Below are positions 35,583 to 44,533 of a stretch of DNA of 64,000 nt, piece by piece. The position numbers were made by a program, and so were the translations under genes. The stretch covers positions 124,001 to 188,000 of the forward strand of contig CALOBV010000025.1 in NCBI GenBank assembly GCA_942491535.1, given 5' to 3'. The stretch is from JAUVKT01 sp942491535. Its GTDB lineage: Bacteria > Bacteroidota > Bacteroidia > Bacteroidales > VadinHA17. How positions within the stretch are numbered: position 1 is the first letter of the stretch; each line of letters opens with the position of its first letter. The notes under the pieces are model-generated. The model had not been told where the DNA came from, searched no databases, and was given only the letters and a program-made list of their open reading frames with translations.

Positions 35583-36481
35583 GGATAAAAATAGGTGATT
35601 TAAATTTAAAGAACCCGATTATGACTGCCTCCGGTACCTGTGGCTTCGGGCCTGAGCTGGAGGATTTTTTCGATCCTTCACTCCTTGGTGCCATGGTGAT
35701 GAAGGGTACCACTCTTGAGAATCGTGAAGGTAATGATTATCCGAGGATGGCAGAAACCCCTTCCGGTATGCTTAATGCAGTGGGATTGCAGAATAAGGGA
35801 ATAGAAAATTTTATAAAGAACATATATCCCGTTGTCAGAAAGTATAAAACCAATCTTATTGTAAATGTCAATGGAAGCACTCTCGAAGAGTATGTGCAGC
35901 TTTCCGAGATTGTTAATTCGCTTGAAGATATCCCTGCAATAGAGCTAAATATATCCTGTCCCAATGTGAAAATGGGGGGTATGGCCTTTGGAACCCATCT
36001 GCCAACTGCAGAAAAAGTGATAAGAGCTGTCAGAAAGGTATATAAGAAAACCCTGATTGTAAAATTGTCGCCCAATGTAACAGATATAACAGAATTTGCC
36101 AGGGTGTCTGAGCAGGAAGGTGCCGATTCTGTATCACTCATAAATACACTTCTTGGTATAGCAATTGACCCTCAGACCAGGAAGGCCTTATTATCAACTG
36201 TAACGGGTGGACTATCAGGTCCGGCAGTAAAACCTGTCGCACTACGCATGGTATGGCAGGTTGCAAATGCTGTTAAGATCCCGGTAATTGGTATTGGCGG
36301 TATTATGACATATGAGGATGCAGTTGAATTTATGCTTGCAGGAGCAAGTGCAGTACAGGTCGGCACGGCAATATTTATTGAACCGGATTCACCTCTGAAA
36401 ATAATTAAGGGACTTAATGCCTATCTTGATCAAAACAGCTTTTTTTCTGCATCTGACCTTGTTGGTGCTATGGGAAAATGA
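35570..36481 (+). CDS. pyrD: Dihydroorotate dehydrogenase (NAD+-type) catalytic subunit PyrD
   Basis: Oxidises dihydroorotate to orotate in pyrimidine synthesis. The 303-residue class 1B protein has MTASGTCGFGPE, NVNGSTLEEY, IELNISCPNVKMGGMAFGT with the catalytic Cys in NISCPN (class 1 uses Cys), VKLSPNVTDI, and the FMN phosphate region IPVIGIGGIMTYEDAVEFM plus GASAVQVGTA. With PyrK it makes the heterotetrameric enzyme suited to anaerobic cells. Confidence 0.95.
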   Translation: MADLRIKIGDLNLKNPIMTASGTCGFGPELEDFFDPSLLGAMVMKGTTLENREGNDYPRMAETPSGMLNAVGLQNKGIENFIKNIYPVVRKYKTNLIVNVNGSTLEEYVQLSEIVNSLEDIPAIELNISCPNVKMGGMAFGTHLPTAEKVIRAVRKVYKKTLIVKLSPNVTDITEFARVSEQEGADSVSLINTLLGIAIDPQTRKALLSTVTGGLSGPAVKPVALRMVWQVANAVKIPVIGIGGIMTYEDAVEFMLAGASAVQVGTAIFIEPDSPLKIIKGLNAYLDQNSFFSASDLVGAMGK

Positions 36482-36492
36482 TTTATTAATCT

Positions 36493-36500
36493 TATTTTTG
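36493..36500 (+). promoter_or_regulatory. Candidate -7 box (TATTTTTG) for the Lrp gene
   Basis: Fits TAnnTTTG, 39 bp before the ATG at 36540, between the pyrD stop and the Lrp-family gene. No -33 element is obvious. Confidence 0.4.
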
Positions 36501-36539
36501 GCCCCCATATATTTTTCAATGAATTAAAGATAATTTACT

Positions 36540-37010
36540 ATGACTCATCACCTGGAGATCGATAAGCTGGATCGTAAAATACTTGATATAATAAGCAAAA
36601 ATGCAAAAACTCCCTACCTCGAAGTTGCCAGGGAATGTAATGTTTCCGGAGCTGCAATACACCAGCGCGTCCAGCGATTAATTAAAATAGGGGTTATTAC
36701 CGGATCACAGTTTAATGTTGATCCCGACAGGGTTGGATTCAAGACATGTGCTTTTATAGGAATATTCCTTAATCATCCCGATATCCATAAGAAGGTTATT
36801 GAGGAATTTAAGGGTATTCCTGAAATAACCGAATGTCACTATACAACAGGCAACTACTCTCTCTTTATAAAGGTATACGCTCGTAATAATAAGCACCTTA
36901 TGAAGGTTCTTACCGAAAGGATTCAGCATATTGAGGGTGTTGTAAGTACTGAAACCTTTTTATCTCTTGAAGAATCTATAAACAGGGAGTTATCGCTTTT
37001 GGAGGAATAA
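36540..37010 (+). CDS. Lrp/AsnC-family transcriptional regulator
   Basis: A 156-residue protein with an N-terminal winged helix (residues 5-55: KLDRKILDIISKNAKTPYLE and NVSGAAIHQRVQRLIKIGVI) and a C-terminal RAM ligand domain (about 70-150). Family members bind amino acids and control amino-acid metabolism. It stands alone with its own terminator; no regulatory target is evident from the neighbours. Confidence 0.92.
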   Translation: MTHHLEIDKLDRKILDIISKNAKTPYLEVARECNVSGAAIHQRVQRLIKIGVITGSQFNVDPDRVGFKTCAFIGIFLNHPDIHKKVIEEFKGIPEITECHYTTGNYSLFIKVYARNNKHLMKVLTERIQHIEGVVSTETFLSLEESINRELSLLEE

Positions 37011-37037
37011 TTTTAGTAGTATAAAATACAGAAAATC

Positions 37038-37068
37038 AAGAGGATAGTTTTTATCCTCTTTTTTTTTG
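37038..37068 (+). terminator. Rho-independent terminator after the Lrp gene
   Basis: AAGAGGATA (37038-37046) pairs with TATCCTCTT (37052-37060), loop GTTTT, followed by a run of T. Confidence 0.9.
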
Positions 37069-37128
37069 TAATGTTTTTTGCCTCTATGCGTCATACTGTT
37101 GAAACCAAATTTAATTTAACTATTTATC

Positions 37129-37644
37129 ATGAAAAAAATAATTTCAATTGCCGTTGCCCTGCTTTTTACTTTATCTCTAAGCGCGCAGAGCTCAATCGAT
37201 AAACTATTTAATAAGTACCAGGGACAGGATGGTTTTACCACTATCACAGTAAATGGTAATATGTTAAAACTCCTGGCCGCTATTGACGAAGACGAAGATG
37301 ATGAAGTTATGCAGTTTGCTGACAAATTCACCTCTGTCAGGATACTGGCTCAGGATAATGATGGTATGGAAGTGGAGAGCTTCTATGACATGGTTATTGA
37401 TGAAGTAAATAAGGGAGGTTATGAAGAGGTGGTATCAATAAATTCAAGCGGAGACGACGTTAAGATTCTCGTAAAGGCAGATGGCAAGGTTTTTAAGGAG
37501 TTTCTGCTGATTGCCGGTGGATCTGACAATGCAATTATTCAGATTAAAGGTAATTTTACTTATGATGAAGTAAAGACCATGAGCGAATCTGTTAAAGTTG
37601 ATGGCGGAGGAATATCGGGTATTTCAGGACTGGAAATTTTCTGA
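37129..37644 (+). CDS. DUF4252 exported protein, copy 1
   Basis: A 171-residue protein with a signal peptide (MKKIISIAVALLFTLSLSAQ) and the DUF4252 pattern: SSIDKLFNKYQGQDGFTTITV, a VRILAQDN segment, and IIQIKGNFTYDEVKTMS near the C-terminus. DUF4252 proteins of Bacteroidota often sit beside an ECF sigma factor, as here, and their biochemical role is unknown. It is 41 bp ahead of the sigma gene and probably belongs to its regulon or operon. Confidence 0.82.
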   Translation: MKKIISIAVALLFTLSLSAQSSIDKLFNKYQGQDGFTTITVNGNMLKLLAAIDEDEDDEVMQFADKFTSVRILAQDNDGMEVESFYDMVIDEVNKGGYEEVVSINSSGDDVKILVKADGKVFKEFLLIAGGSDNAIIQIKGNFTYDEVKTMSESVKVDGGGISGISGLEIF

Positions 37645-37685
37645 TAAAGATTACCTTTGTTTATCCTGTACAGTACTGATTTCTT

Positions 37686-38204
37686 ATGGAGCGAGCTGAA
37701 TTTGAAAATAGCGTATTGCCTATATCGCGCAACCTGTACCGTTTTGCCTTCCGCATTCTCTCAAATGGAGAGGATGCGGAGGATGCGGTTCAGGAGGTCT
37801 GCATAAAACTGTGGAATATGCGTAGTAAGCTTAAAGAATACCGTAGCATTGAAGCTCTTGCCATGACAATGACCCGGAATCACTGCCTCGACAGGCTCAG
37901 AAAGAAAGGTCGTGAATTATACGAGGATACTCGTCCTATAGACACCAGGGCCGACGACATGGATCCTCACAGGGAGATAGAAAACAGGGAAAAATTTAGA
38001 AGCGTTATTAAGATTATCAGCGATCTGCCTGAAAAATACCGGACAATAATTGAACTAAGGGATTTAAATGGGCACAGCTACGAAGAAATAGAAAAAGAAT
38101 TGGGTGAAAATTTAAATACCATAAGGGTTAATCTCTCAAGAGCCCGTAAAATGGTTAGGGAAAAATTAATAAAACTGGATTATGAACCTGCAAGAACTGG
38201 ATAA
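37686..38204 (+). CDS. ECF-type RNA polymerase sigma factor
   Basis: A 172-residue sigma-70 family protein with region 2 (LYRFAFRILSNGEDAEDAVQ) and region 4 (LPEKYRTIIELRDLNGHSYEEI and LNTIRVNLSRARKMV, the helix-turn-helix). No region 1 or 3, so the ECF group. Its last 23 bases overlap the next gene, which codes for a single-pass membrane protein in the anti-sigma position. Confidence 0.92.
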   Translation: MERAEFENSVLPISRNLYRFAFRILSNGEDAEDAVQEVCIKLWNMRSKLKEYRSIEALAMTMTRNHCLDRLRKKGRELYEDTRPIDTRADDMDPHREIENREKFRSVIKIISDLPEKYRTIIELRDLNGHSYEEIEKELGENLNTIRVNLSRARKMVREKLIKLDYEPARTG

Positions 38205-38760
38205 ATTAATTGAGAAGTATTATCAGGGCAGCACATCCGAGGATGAAGAAATAAAGCTGTTTGATATTATTTCGTCAGGTCAATTGCCCCCCGATTATAC
38301 AGGCGATGCATCCCTGCTGGTGGGCCTGGCAAAGGGAAATAATATTCCTGAACCCGATTCCGGATTCGAGTCCAGGATTATGGAGGCTATAGATAAGGCC
38401 GATTCGGAAGCTAAAGTGATATCACTTAAGAGCAGAATATATTCAGCAGTGGCTGTTGCAGCTACCTTGCTGATTATTATTTCCTCTTATTTTCTAATAC
38501 AAAACAACGGCGAACCTGAAGATACATTTGATGATCCTGTTCTGGCCTATAATGCAACTATTGAAGTCTTGAGCAGGGTTGGACAGACCCTGAATACAGG
38601 CTCAGATGTTATTTCCGAGCTCTCGGTGATTAGCAGTACTGAAGACAATCTAACTAAATTATCGAGGCCCGGACAGTTGATTTCAAAGGAAATGGAATCA
38701 TTAAAATATATTAAAAAAAGTATAGATATCCTGGATCTCGGGTCCGGGCAGAATCAGTAA
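38182..38760 (+). CDS. Putative membrane anti-sigma factor
   Basis: A 192-residue protein with a cytoplasmic N-terminal region (about 1-88: LDKLIEKYYQGSTSEDEEIKL, as found in Bacteroidota anti-sigma-like proteins), one membrane segment (about 90-110: AVAVAATLLIIISSYFLIQ) and an external tail. It overlaps the sigma gene by 23 bases and so is translationally coupled. The role as anti-sigma factor is inferred from topology and position; a recognisable zinc motif is absent. Confidence 0.65.
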   Translation: MNLQELDKLIEKYYQGSTSEDEEIKLFDIISSGQLPPDYTGDASLLVGLAKGNNIPEPDSGFESRIMEAIDKADSEAKVISLKSRIYSAVAVAATLLIIISSYFLIQNNGEPEDTFDDPVLAYNATIEVLSRVGQTLNTGSDVISELSVISSTEDNLTKLSRPGQLISKEMESLKYIKKSIDILDLGSGQNQ

Positions 38761-38795
38761 ACACCAAAAATAATAGATAGAAATAAATAATTAAT

Positions 38796-39332
38796 ATGAC
38801 AGATATGAAAAGGACATTACTTTTACTCTTACTGTTTACCCTGATCGGTCCTGTTTTCGGGCAAACAAATCCTATCGACAAGATGTTCGATAAGTATTCC
38901 GGTCAGGAAGGATTTACAAGCATTTATATCTCAAGCAGAATGTTCAGCCTGATAGCCCGGGCCGACATGGATGACGAGGAACTGCAGGAAATCATGAATA
39001 ACCTTAAATCAATCAGGATACTTACTGTTGACAGTCTTATGGTCGGGAATGTAAACCTCTACAGGGAGCTTGAGAAAGATCTTGATTTCTCAAAATATGA
39101 AGAGTTGATGGTCGTAAAAGATGGATCGAAGGACCTGAAGTTCCTGATTAAGGAAAAAGGGCGCAGGATAGAGGAGCTGTTAATGATCGGAGGGGGCGAG
39201 GATGGCGGAAATATACTGCTCTCAATAAAAGGTGATCTGAGCCTTAAGAATATATCAGATATATCAAGGAAAGTAGGTATTGACGAACTTGATGGAATAG
39301 AAAACAGTAAGAAAAGTAAAAAGTATGATTAA
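38796..39332 (+). CDS. DUF4252 exported protein, copy 2
   Basis: 178 residues with a signal peptide (KRTLLLLLLFTLIGPVFGQ) and the same layout as copy 1: NPIDKMFDKYSGQEGFTSIYI, SIRILTVD, KYEELMVVKDGSKDLKFLIK and ILLSIKGDLSLKNISDIS. It overlaps the next DUF4252 gene by eight bases. It begins 35 bp after the anti-sigma-like gene, so all five genes look like one transcription unit. Confidence 0.82.
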   Translation: MTDMKRTLLLLLLFTLIGPVFGQTNPIDKMFDKYSGQEGFTSIYISSRMFSLIARADMDDEELQEIMNNLKSIRILTVDSLMVGNVNLYRELEKDLDFSKYEELMVVKDGSKDLKFLIKEKGRRIEELLMIGGGEDGGNILLSIKGDLSLKNISDISRKVGIDELDGIENSKKSKKYD

Positions 39333-39849
39333 ATTTTATGGTAAGATGCTGCCTGCCCTCCTTGCAATAATGCTTGTGGCATGTAATTCTGAAAGGAACA
39401 GGGAAATATTTGAGGATTATGAAGGTGAAGATGGAGTATATATGGTTAAGCTTCCACCCTCACTCTTTCTGGGGATGATGGATTCGAATGCAGAATTTAA
39501 AAAGGAAGATCTTGGAAATGTAGATTTTGTGAAACTGCTTGTCTTTGACGAAGCTAAAGCCATAAGCAGGACTTCAGTTGAGATGATTAGAGAGATAAGA
39601 CAAAAATTCGATAAATATGGCTACGAAATAGCTATTCAGTTTAGCAGCTCAGGTAATGATATATCTGTTTATGTTCTTGAAAATGAAGATTATGTTAGCG
39701 ATCTGATGGTTCTGATAAATAGTGGTGATGGAGTTTTGGGACTGGGTATCTCAGGCAGACTCGACGGGAAAGCCCTGATGAATTTTGCCTCCGAAGTTGA
39801 TTTTAACGACCTCTCAGAAATTATTGATATAGATAGCTTCCCTATTTAG
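39325..39849 (+). CDS. DUF4252 lipoprotein, copy 3
   Basis: 174 residues. The signal ends in LLAIMLVACNSE, a lipobox, so this copy is a lipoprotein whereas copies 1 and 2 are soluble. The DUF4252 body is visible as REIFEDYEGEDGVYMVKLPP, KLLVFDEAK and VLGLGISGRLDGKALMNFAS. Its 3' end overlaps the convergent yfcC stop by four bases. Confidence 0.8.
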   Translation: MIKFYGKMLPALLAIMLVACNSERNREIFEDYEGEDGVYMVKLPPSLFLGMMDSNAEFKKEDLGNVDFVKLLVFDEAKAISRTSVEMIREIRQKFDKYGYEIAIQFSSSGNDISVYVLENEDYVSDLMVLINSGDGVLGLGISGRLDGKALMNFASEVDFNDLSEIIDIDSFPI

Positions 39850-41453
39850 AAACCATTTAATTCCATTTTTACCGTAGGTATAAGCAGTAGAAAGCCCACG
39901 ATAATAAGAATAATCATTATCGGGGTAATCCATTTAAGCCATTTTTCGTAAGGTATCTTTGCTACTCCCAGTACGCCAATCAGGACACCCGAAGTTGGTG
40001 TAATCATATTTGTAAAGCCATCACCAAACTGAAAGGCCATAACTGTAGCCTGTCTGGATATCCCAATAAGATCAGAGAAGGGGGCCATTATAGGCATGGT
40101 TAATGCTGCCTTCGCTGAACCGCTTGGGATAAAAATATTTATAAAAGTCTGAATTACATACATTACTCCTACAGAGGCTATCTCGCCAAAATCCTGCATT
40201 CCGGTGGAGGCATAATATAAGAGAGTGTCTATTACCATTCCCTCCTCCAGTATTACTATTATTCCTCCTGCCAGTCCTACTATTAAGGCAGCTGAGAGAA
40301 TGTCGGCAGCTCCTTCCAAAAATAGCTTTGTAATCTTATTCGGGCTGCAGTTCATAGCTATCCCGGCAAAGAGACCCATTACAAAGAACAGGGTTGCTAT
40401 CTCCATAATATACCACCCGTAACCCATTACGCCTGTTATCAGGAATAATATGGTAAAGGCCAGTAAATTAAGGATATACTGCCATAAGTGCCTGCGAAGC
40501 GTTAGTATCCCGGTAATAATAAATAGAACTGTTAATACCGGCACCAGTGGTATTGTAGTGGACGACCCGGATCCGCTTGAGGGATCCCCTATGCTGATTG
40601 TGGTTGTGGAATATATAAACGAGAAGATTATCAGTCCGACAGATAAAATACCATAGCTTACCCACGATGCAGCTGAAACACTTATCCCGGTATCTTCAGC
40701 AGCAGACTCGCTTTTGTCTCTCCAGTACCTGTCTTCAGTGTATACAGGTGACTTTTCAGGATTTTTCCTGATCCTCTTTGCATACCTCAAAACAAAAACA
40801 ATTCCTGTGAAATTAATAACTACCCAGCAAAACAGGCGATACTCCAGGCCACTGAACAGGGGAAGTTCTGCTATTCCCTGAGCAATTCCTATAGTGAAAG
40901 GATTCAGGATTGCTCCCGCAAAACCAAGCCCCGCTGCAACAAAGCACATTGATACTCCGGTAATCGAATCGTATCCCATCGAGATGGCTAAGGGAACCAT
41001 TATAATGATAAAGGCAATAGTCTCCTCACTCATTCCAAATACCGCTCCAAATACCGAAAACAAAAGCATAACCAGGGTTATTATTATGTTTTCAACACCC
41101 ATAAGGCGGAATAGCTTCCTTGTCTCAAGCTTCTTTGTGAATTTTAAAAATGATAATATCCCAAGGTCAATTGCCTTGCTGGCATTCATTATCCAGAAGG
41201 CACCACCAATAAGCAAGATAAAAATTATAATCCCGGCCTGTCTTTCAAATCCTTTGAAGAAAGCAGCAAACAATTGCCAGGTTTGTGGCTGATTATCAGT
41301 AAGGCTATAGCTCAGTACTTCTTGTTCAATACCATTTACCTGCCGTGTGGTCGTACTATATTCACCTCCCGGCACTATCCAGGTAAGTACAGCAGATATA
41401 ATGATTACATAAAAGACTATCACGTAGGTGTGGGGAATCTTGCGTTTTTTCAT
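39846..41453 (-). CDS. YfcC-family membrane carrier (C4-dicarboxylate anaerobic carrier-like)
   Basis: A 535-residue protein with about twelve membrane segments and the family pattern: IPHTYVIVFYVIIISAVLTWIVPGGEY at the start (two pieces), EETIAFIIIMVPLAISMGYD, AGLGFAGAILNPFTIGIAQGIAELP, PSGSAKAALTMPIMAPFSDL and QFGDGFTNMITPTSGVLIGVLG. The family was named for C4-dicarboxylate uptake, but related members exchange arginine/ornithine or export other anions, so the substrate is open. Its start is 83 bp from the divergent relA gene. Confidence 0.82.
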   Translation of the reverse strand: MKKRKIPHTYVIVFYVIIISAVLTWIVPGGEYSTTTRQVNGIEQEVLSYSLTDNQPQTWQLFAAFFKGFERQAGIIIFILLIGGAFWIMNASKAIDLGILSFLKFTKKLETRKLFRLMGVENIIITLVMLLFSVFGAVFGMSEETIAFIIIMVPLAISMGYDSITGVSMCFVAAGLGFAGAILNPFTIGIAQGIAELPLFSGLEYRLFCWVVINFTGIVFVLRYAKRIRKNPEKSPVYTEDRYWRDKSESAAEDTGISVSAASWVSYGILSVGLIIFSFIYSTTTISIGDPSSGSGSSTTIPLVPVLTVLFIITGILTLRRHLWQYILNLLAFTILFLITGVMGYGWYIMEIATLFFVMGLFAGIAMNCSPNKITKLFLEGAADILSAALIVGLAGGIIVILEEGMVIDTLLYYASTGMQDFGEIASVGVMYVIQTFINIFIPSGSAKAALTMPIMAPFSDLIGISRQATVMAFQFGDGFTNMITPTSGVLIGVLGVAKIPYEKWLKWITPIMIILIIVGFLLLIPTVKMELNGF

Positions 41454-41512
41454 TTTTTTACTGACTGGCTTATGAATGAAACCAAAAATAATAAAAACAG
41501 AAGTAGAATCAC

Positions 41513-41520
41513 TACTTTTG
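41513..41520 (+). promoter_or_regulatory. Candidate -7 box (TACTTTTG) for relA
   Basis: Fits TAnnTTTG, 16 bp before the relA ATG, which would give a leader of about 10 nt. No TTTG at the -33 position. Confidence 0.45.
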
Positions 41521-41536
41521 TAGCATACATTTAGCT

Positions 41537-43735
41537 ATGGCAGATATTAATAAGCTGATACAGAGCAGGTACAGGTCGCTTCTAAGAGCTTCGGATGGCA
41601 AGTTTAGCAGCTCCGACCAAAAGAAGATAAGAAAGGCTATATCTATTCTCAATGAGTGTTGTGCCGGTCAGACGAATATGACAGGCGAACCAGTAATCCT
41701 GCATTCCCTGGCAGTAGCCAGAGACCTGGTTGCTGAACTTGGATTGGGTACAACATCAGTTGTAGGTGCACTTTTGAGCGAATGTACGGGCGAAATTTCA
41801 TACTCTGACAAAGAACTCAGGGAGATGTTTGGCTCCAGGATTATCGGAGTATTGGCAGGATTAAAAAAGATTGAGTACGCCGCTGATTCAAAAACAGATT
41901 CATATAAGGCTGAGAACTTCCTGAAACTTCTCCTGAGCCTGGCCGAAGATATTCGGGTTATTCTTATCAAGCTTGTCGACCGGCTGGAGTACCTCAGGAA
42001 AATGGATGGGGCTAAACAGACCGACAGGATGAGGCTTGCCTCAGAGTCATACTTTCTCTATGCCCCACTGGCTCACAGGCTTGGACTCTATAATATGAAA
42101 TCCGAGATGGAGGATATTGCAATGAAATATCTGGATCCGGATGCCTACAACCTTGTTGCTGAAAAATTACGCCAGACAACTGCCTCGAGGAATAAACTTA
42201 TAAGGGAATTTTCACGACCTGTAAGAGATGAACTGGATAAGCTTAATTTTAATTACGAGATTAAAAGCAGAACCAAGTCAATTAATTCCATCTGGCAAAA
42301 AATGAAAAAACAGGGCGTGGACTTTGCCGAAGTATACGACCTTTTTGCAATACGGATAATTATTGATTCTAAGGTAGACAGGGAAAAATCTGATTGCTGG
42401 CAGGTATATTCCCTTATTACCGACCTTTACCAACCAAACCCAAGCAGGTTAAGAGACTGGATATCTGTTCCCAAATCAAATGGCTATGAATCGCTTCATA
42501 CAACTGTTATCGGACCAGGGGGGAAATGGGTGGAAGTGCAGATCAGGACAGGCAGGATGAACGATATTGCCGAAAAAGGCATGGCAGCTCATTCCAGGTA
42601 CAAGGGACTGAAAGGAGAGGAGAGCGGCTTCGATCTGTGGCTGGCTGAAATGCGTGAACTGCTTGATAATCCATCTTCTGACGATAGAAATGTAATGGAG
42701 GAAGTTACATCTGGACTATATACTGATGAAGTCTTTGTATTTACTCCTGCGGGCGATTTAAAGCGTTTGAAGTTTGGGTCAACAGTCCTGGATTTTGCCT
42801 TTGCAATTCATACCGAGGTTGGGTCCAGCTGTATCGGTGGCCAGGTTAATGGCAGAAATGTAGGTATCAGGCATGTCCTGAATAATGGCGATAAGGTTGC
42901 AATACTTACTTCCAAAAATCAAAAACCAAAACAGGACTGGCTGGCATTCTGTGTAACAAGCAAGGCCAGGAATAAGATTAAAGTAGTACTGGACGATGAA
43001 CTGGTTAAAGCAGCTGCAGAGGGTAGGGAGATTCTTCAGCGAAGATTAAAGAACTGGAAGATTGAATTCAGCGATAGCATTATTGCACTGCTTATCGACA
43101 GGTTTAAGGTGCCAAATGCACGTGAGCTCTATAACCAGATTAACAGCGGGAAAATAGATCTGCTTAATATTAAGGAAGTATTACTTGAGGATATTAAGTC
43201 TAAATCTAATGTTGCTGAGGTAGTTGAGGAGATTAAAGAAGCCTCTGCACAGCAGGTGTCTGAAGATGAAAGTCAGAAATTCAGTCAGTTCCTGGTGATC
43301 GAAGACAATATGGAAGGTCTTGATTATAAGTTATCTAAGTGCTGTAATCCTGTCCTGGGCGATAAGATATTTGGTTTTGTTACTATAACAGAAGGAATTA
43401 AAATACATCGCAGAAATTGTCCGAATGCCAACTTTATGACCCAGAACTACCCCTACAGGATAGTAATGGCAAAGTGGACCAAGGGTGAAGATAATGCTGC
43501 TTTCCAGACAGCTGTTAAGGTAATAGGAGTGGATGACCATGCCATGATTACAAAAATTCATGATGTAATCGCAAATACAAAGGTCACTCTCAGAAATTTC
43601 AGCTATGAAAATAAAGATGGAATGTTTGAAGGAGTGATTCAATTACTTGTACCTAACATAAATACACTTAAAGGTTTAGTTAAAAAGCTTCAGGCAATTG
43701 ACGGAGTAATGAAAGCTAGCAGATTTACCAAGTAA
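41537..43735 (+). CDS. relA: RelA-type (p)ppGpp synthetase with degenerate hydrolase site
   Basis: A 732-residue long RSH protein: pseudo-hydrolase HD domain (about 20-200), synthetase (about 235-365), TGS (about 395-455) and a C-terminal ACT domain. The synthetase is intact, with YDLFAIRIIID, PKSNGYESLHTTV and EVQIRTGRMNDIAEKGMAAHSRYKG. In the HD domain the usual ALLHD motif reads ALLSE (residues 78-82), so the metal-binding His-Asp pair is lost, while His56 and the Asp in LVDRLEYL remain. It is thus expected to synthesise but not hydrolyse (p)ppGpp; a second, bifunctional RSH should be elsewhere in the genome. Confidence 0.9.
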   Translation: MADINKLIQSRYRSLLRASDGKFSSSDQKKIRKAISILNECCAGQTNMTGEPVILHSLAVARDLVAELGLGTTSVVGALLSECTGEISYSDKELREMFGSRIIGVLAGLKKIEYAADSKTDSYKAENFLKLLLSLAEDIRVILIKLVDRLEYLRKMDGAKQTDRMRLASESYFLYAPLAHRLGLYNMKSEMEDIAMKYLDPDAYNLVAEKLRQTTASRNKLIREFSRPVRDELDKLNFNYEIKSRTKSINSIWQKMKKQGVDFAEVYDLFAIRIIIDSKVDREKSDCWQVYSLITDLYQPNPSRLRDWISVPKSNGYESLHTTVIGPGGKWVEVQIRTGRMNDIAEKGMAAHSRYKGLKGEESGFDLWLAEMRELLDNPSSDDRNVMEEVTSGLYTDEVFVFTPAGDLKRLKFGSTVLDFAFAIHTEVGSSCIGGQVNGRNVGIRHVLNNGDKVAILTSKNQKPKQDWLAFCVTSKARNKIKVVLDDELVKAAAEGREILQRRLKNWKIEFSDSIIALLIDRFKVPNARELYNQINSGKIDLLNIKEVLLEDIKSKSNVAEVVEEIKEASAQQVSEDESQKFSQFLVIEDNMEGLDYKLSKCCNPVLGDKIFGFVTITEGIKIHRRNCPNANFMTQNYPYRIVMAKWTKGEDNAAFQTAVKVIGVDDHAMITKIHDVIANTKVTLRNFSYENKDGMFEGVIQLLVPNINTLKGLVKKLQAIDGVMKASRFTK

Positions 43736-43772
43736 TCTTGCAGAATCAGATCAAAACAACTATTTTTAAACC

Positions 43773-44372
43773 ATGCTAAAGAAGATGCTTATATCGCTAT
43801 TTTTTGTCCTCCTGTCTCTGGGGGCAATAGCTCAGTATAATTACTTTCATCCGGAAATATTCTATATGCCTCCATTCGGGCCTGAAAAATATTATGCCGA
43901 CAAGCTCGATAATGGGGTTTCTGATAATCCAGGACTGCAATACAGGTTACAAACAGGGATGCAGTTCAATTCACTAAATGGCTTTAATACAGTAAGCTCA
44001 TGGTTCTCTCCTAAAGTATTACTTCCTGTAAATTCAAAATTTATGGTCGAGCTGGGAGCAAGCTTTATTTCAACATCCTTTCCTGGTGGAGGAGATACTG
44101 AAAATCAACGTATTAATGACCTTATTACTTATGCCAGGGGCATCTACTCTGTTAACGAAAGTTTTACTGTTTACGGTCAGGTGGCCAAGTCATTGTTGTC
44201 AAAGCCGGGCTTTGAAAATTATGATTATGAGAGCATTATGATGGGAATGGAGTATTTTGTTACTCCTAATTTCAGAATTGGTGCCAGCATCAGTTCCTAT
44301 AAGGGCATAGATCCCTTCTATATGAGTAGCCCCTATAATTACGGCAGATCACCATGGGGACCTTTTTATTAG
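43773..44372 (+). CDS. Exported protein of unknown function
   Basis: 199 residues with a signal peptide (KKMLISLFFVLLSLGAIAQ). The mature part contains many short strands with aromatic ends (YRLQTGMQFNSLNGF, KFMVELGASFISTSF, NFRIGASISSYKG) and ends with GRSPWGPFY, suggesting a small outer-membrane barrel. I do not recognise a family. The heptamer tract begins at the base after its stop codon. Confidence 0.6.
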   Translation: MLKKMLISLFFVLLSLGAIAQYNYFHPEIFYMPPFGPEKYYADKLDNGVSDNPGLQYRLQTGMQFNSLNGFNTVSSWFSPKVLLPVNSKFMVELGASFISTSFPGGGDTENQRINDLITYARGIYSVNESFTVYGQVAKSLLSKPGFENYDYESIMMGMEYFVTPNFRIGASISSYKGIDPFYMSSPYNYGRSPWGPFY

Positions 44373-44520
44373 CAAAGGGCTAAGGGCTAAGAGCTAAGAG
44401 CTAAGAGCTGAGAGCTGAGAGCTAAGAGCTAAGAGACAGTCTCAAACCATTCAAACCACTCAAACCACTCAAACCACTCAAACCACTCAAACCACTTCAA
44501 CCTTTTCAACCCAGTTTCAA
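44373..44520. repeat. Composite heptamer/nonamer repeat between convergent genes, copy A
   Basis: 44373-44435 are degenerate heptamers (CTAAGGG, CTAAGAG, CTGAGAG), then 44440-44495 is the 9-bp unit ACTCAAACC in about six copies, and 44486-44519 is a 34-bp tail that is identical to 49407-49440. The 41-bp core of copies B and C is missing here. It fills the whole gap between the stop codons of the exported protein and dnaE. Confidence 0.85.
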
Positions 44521-44533
44521 CTACCTTTACCCA

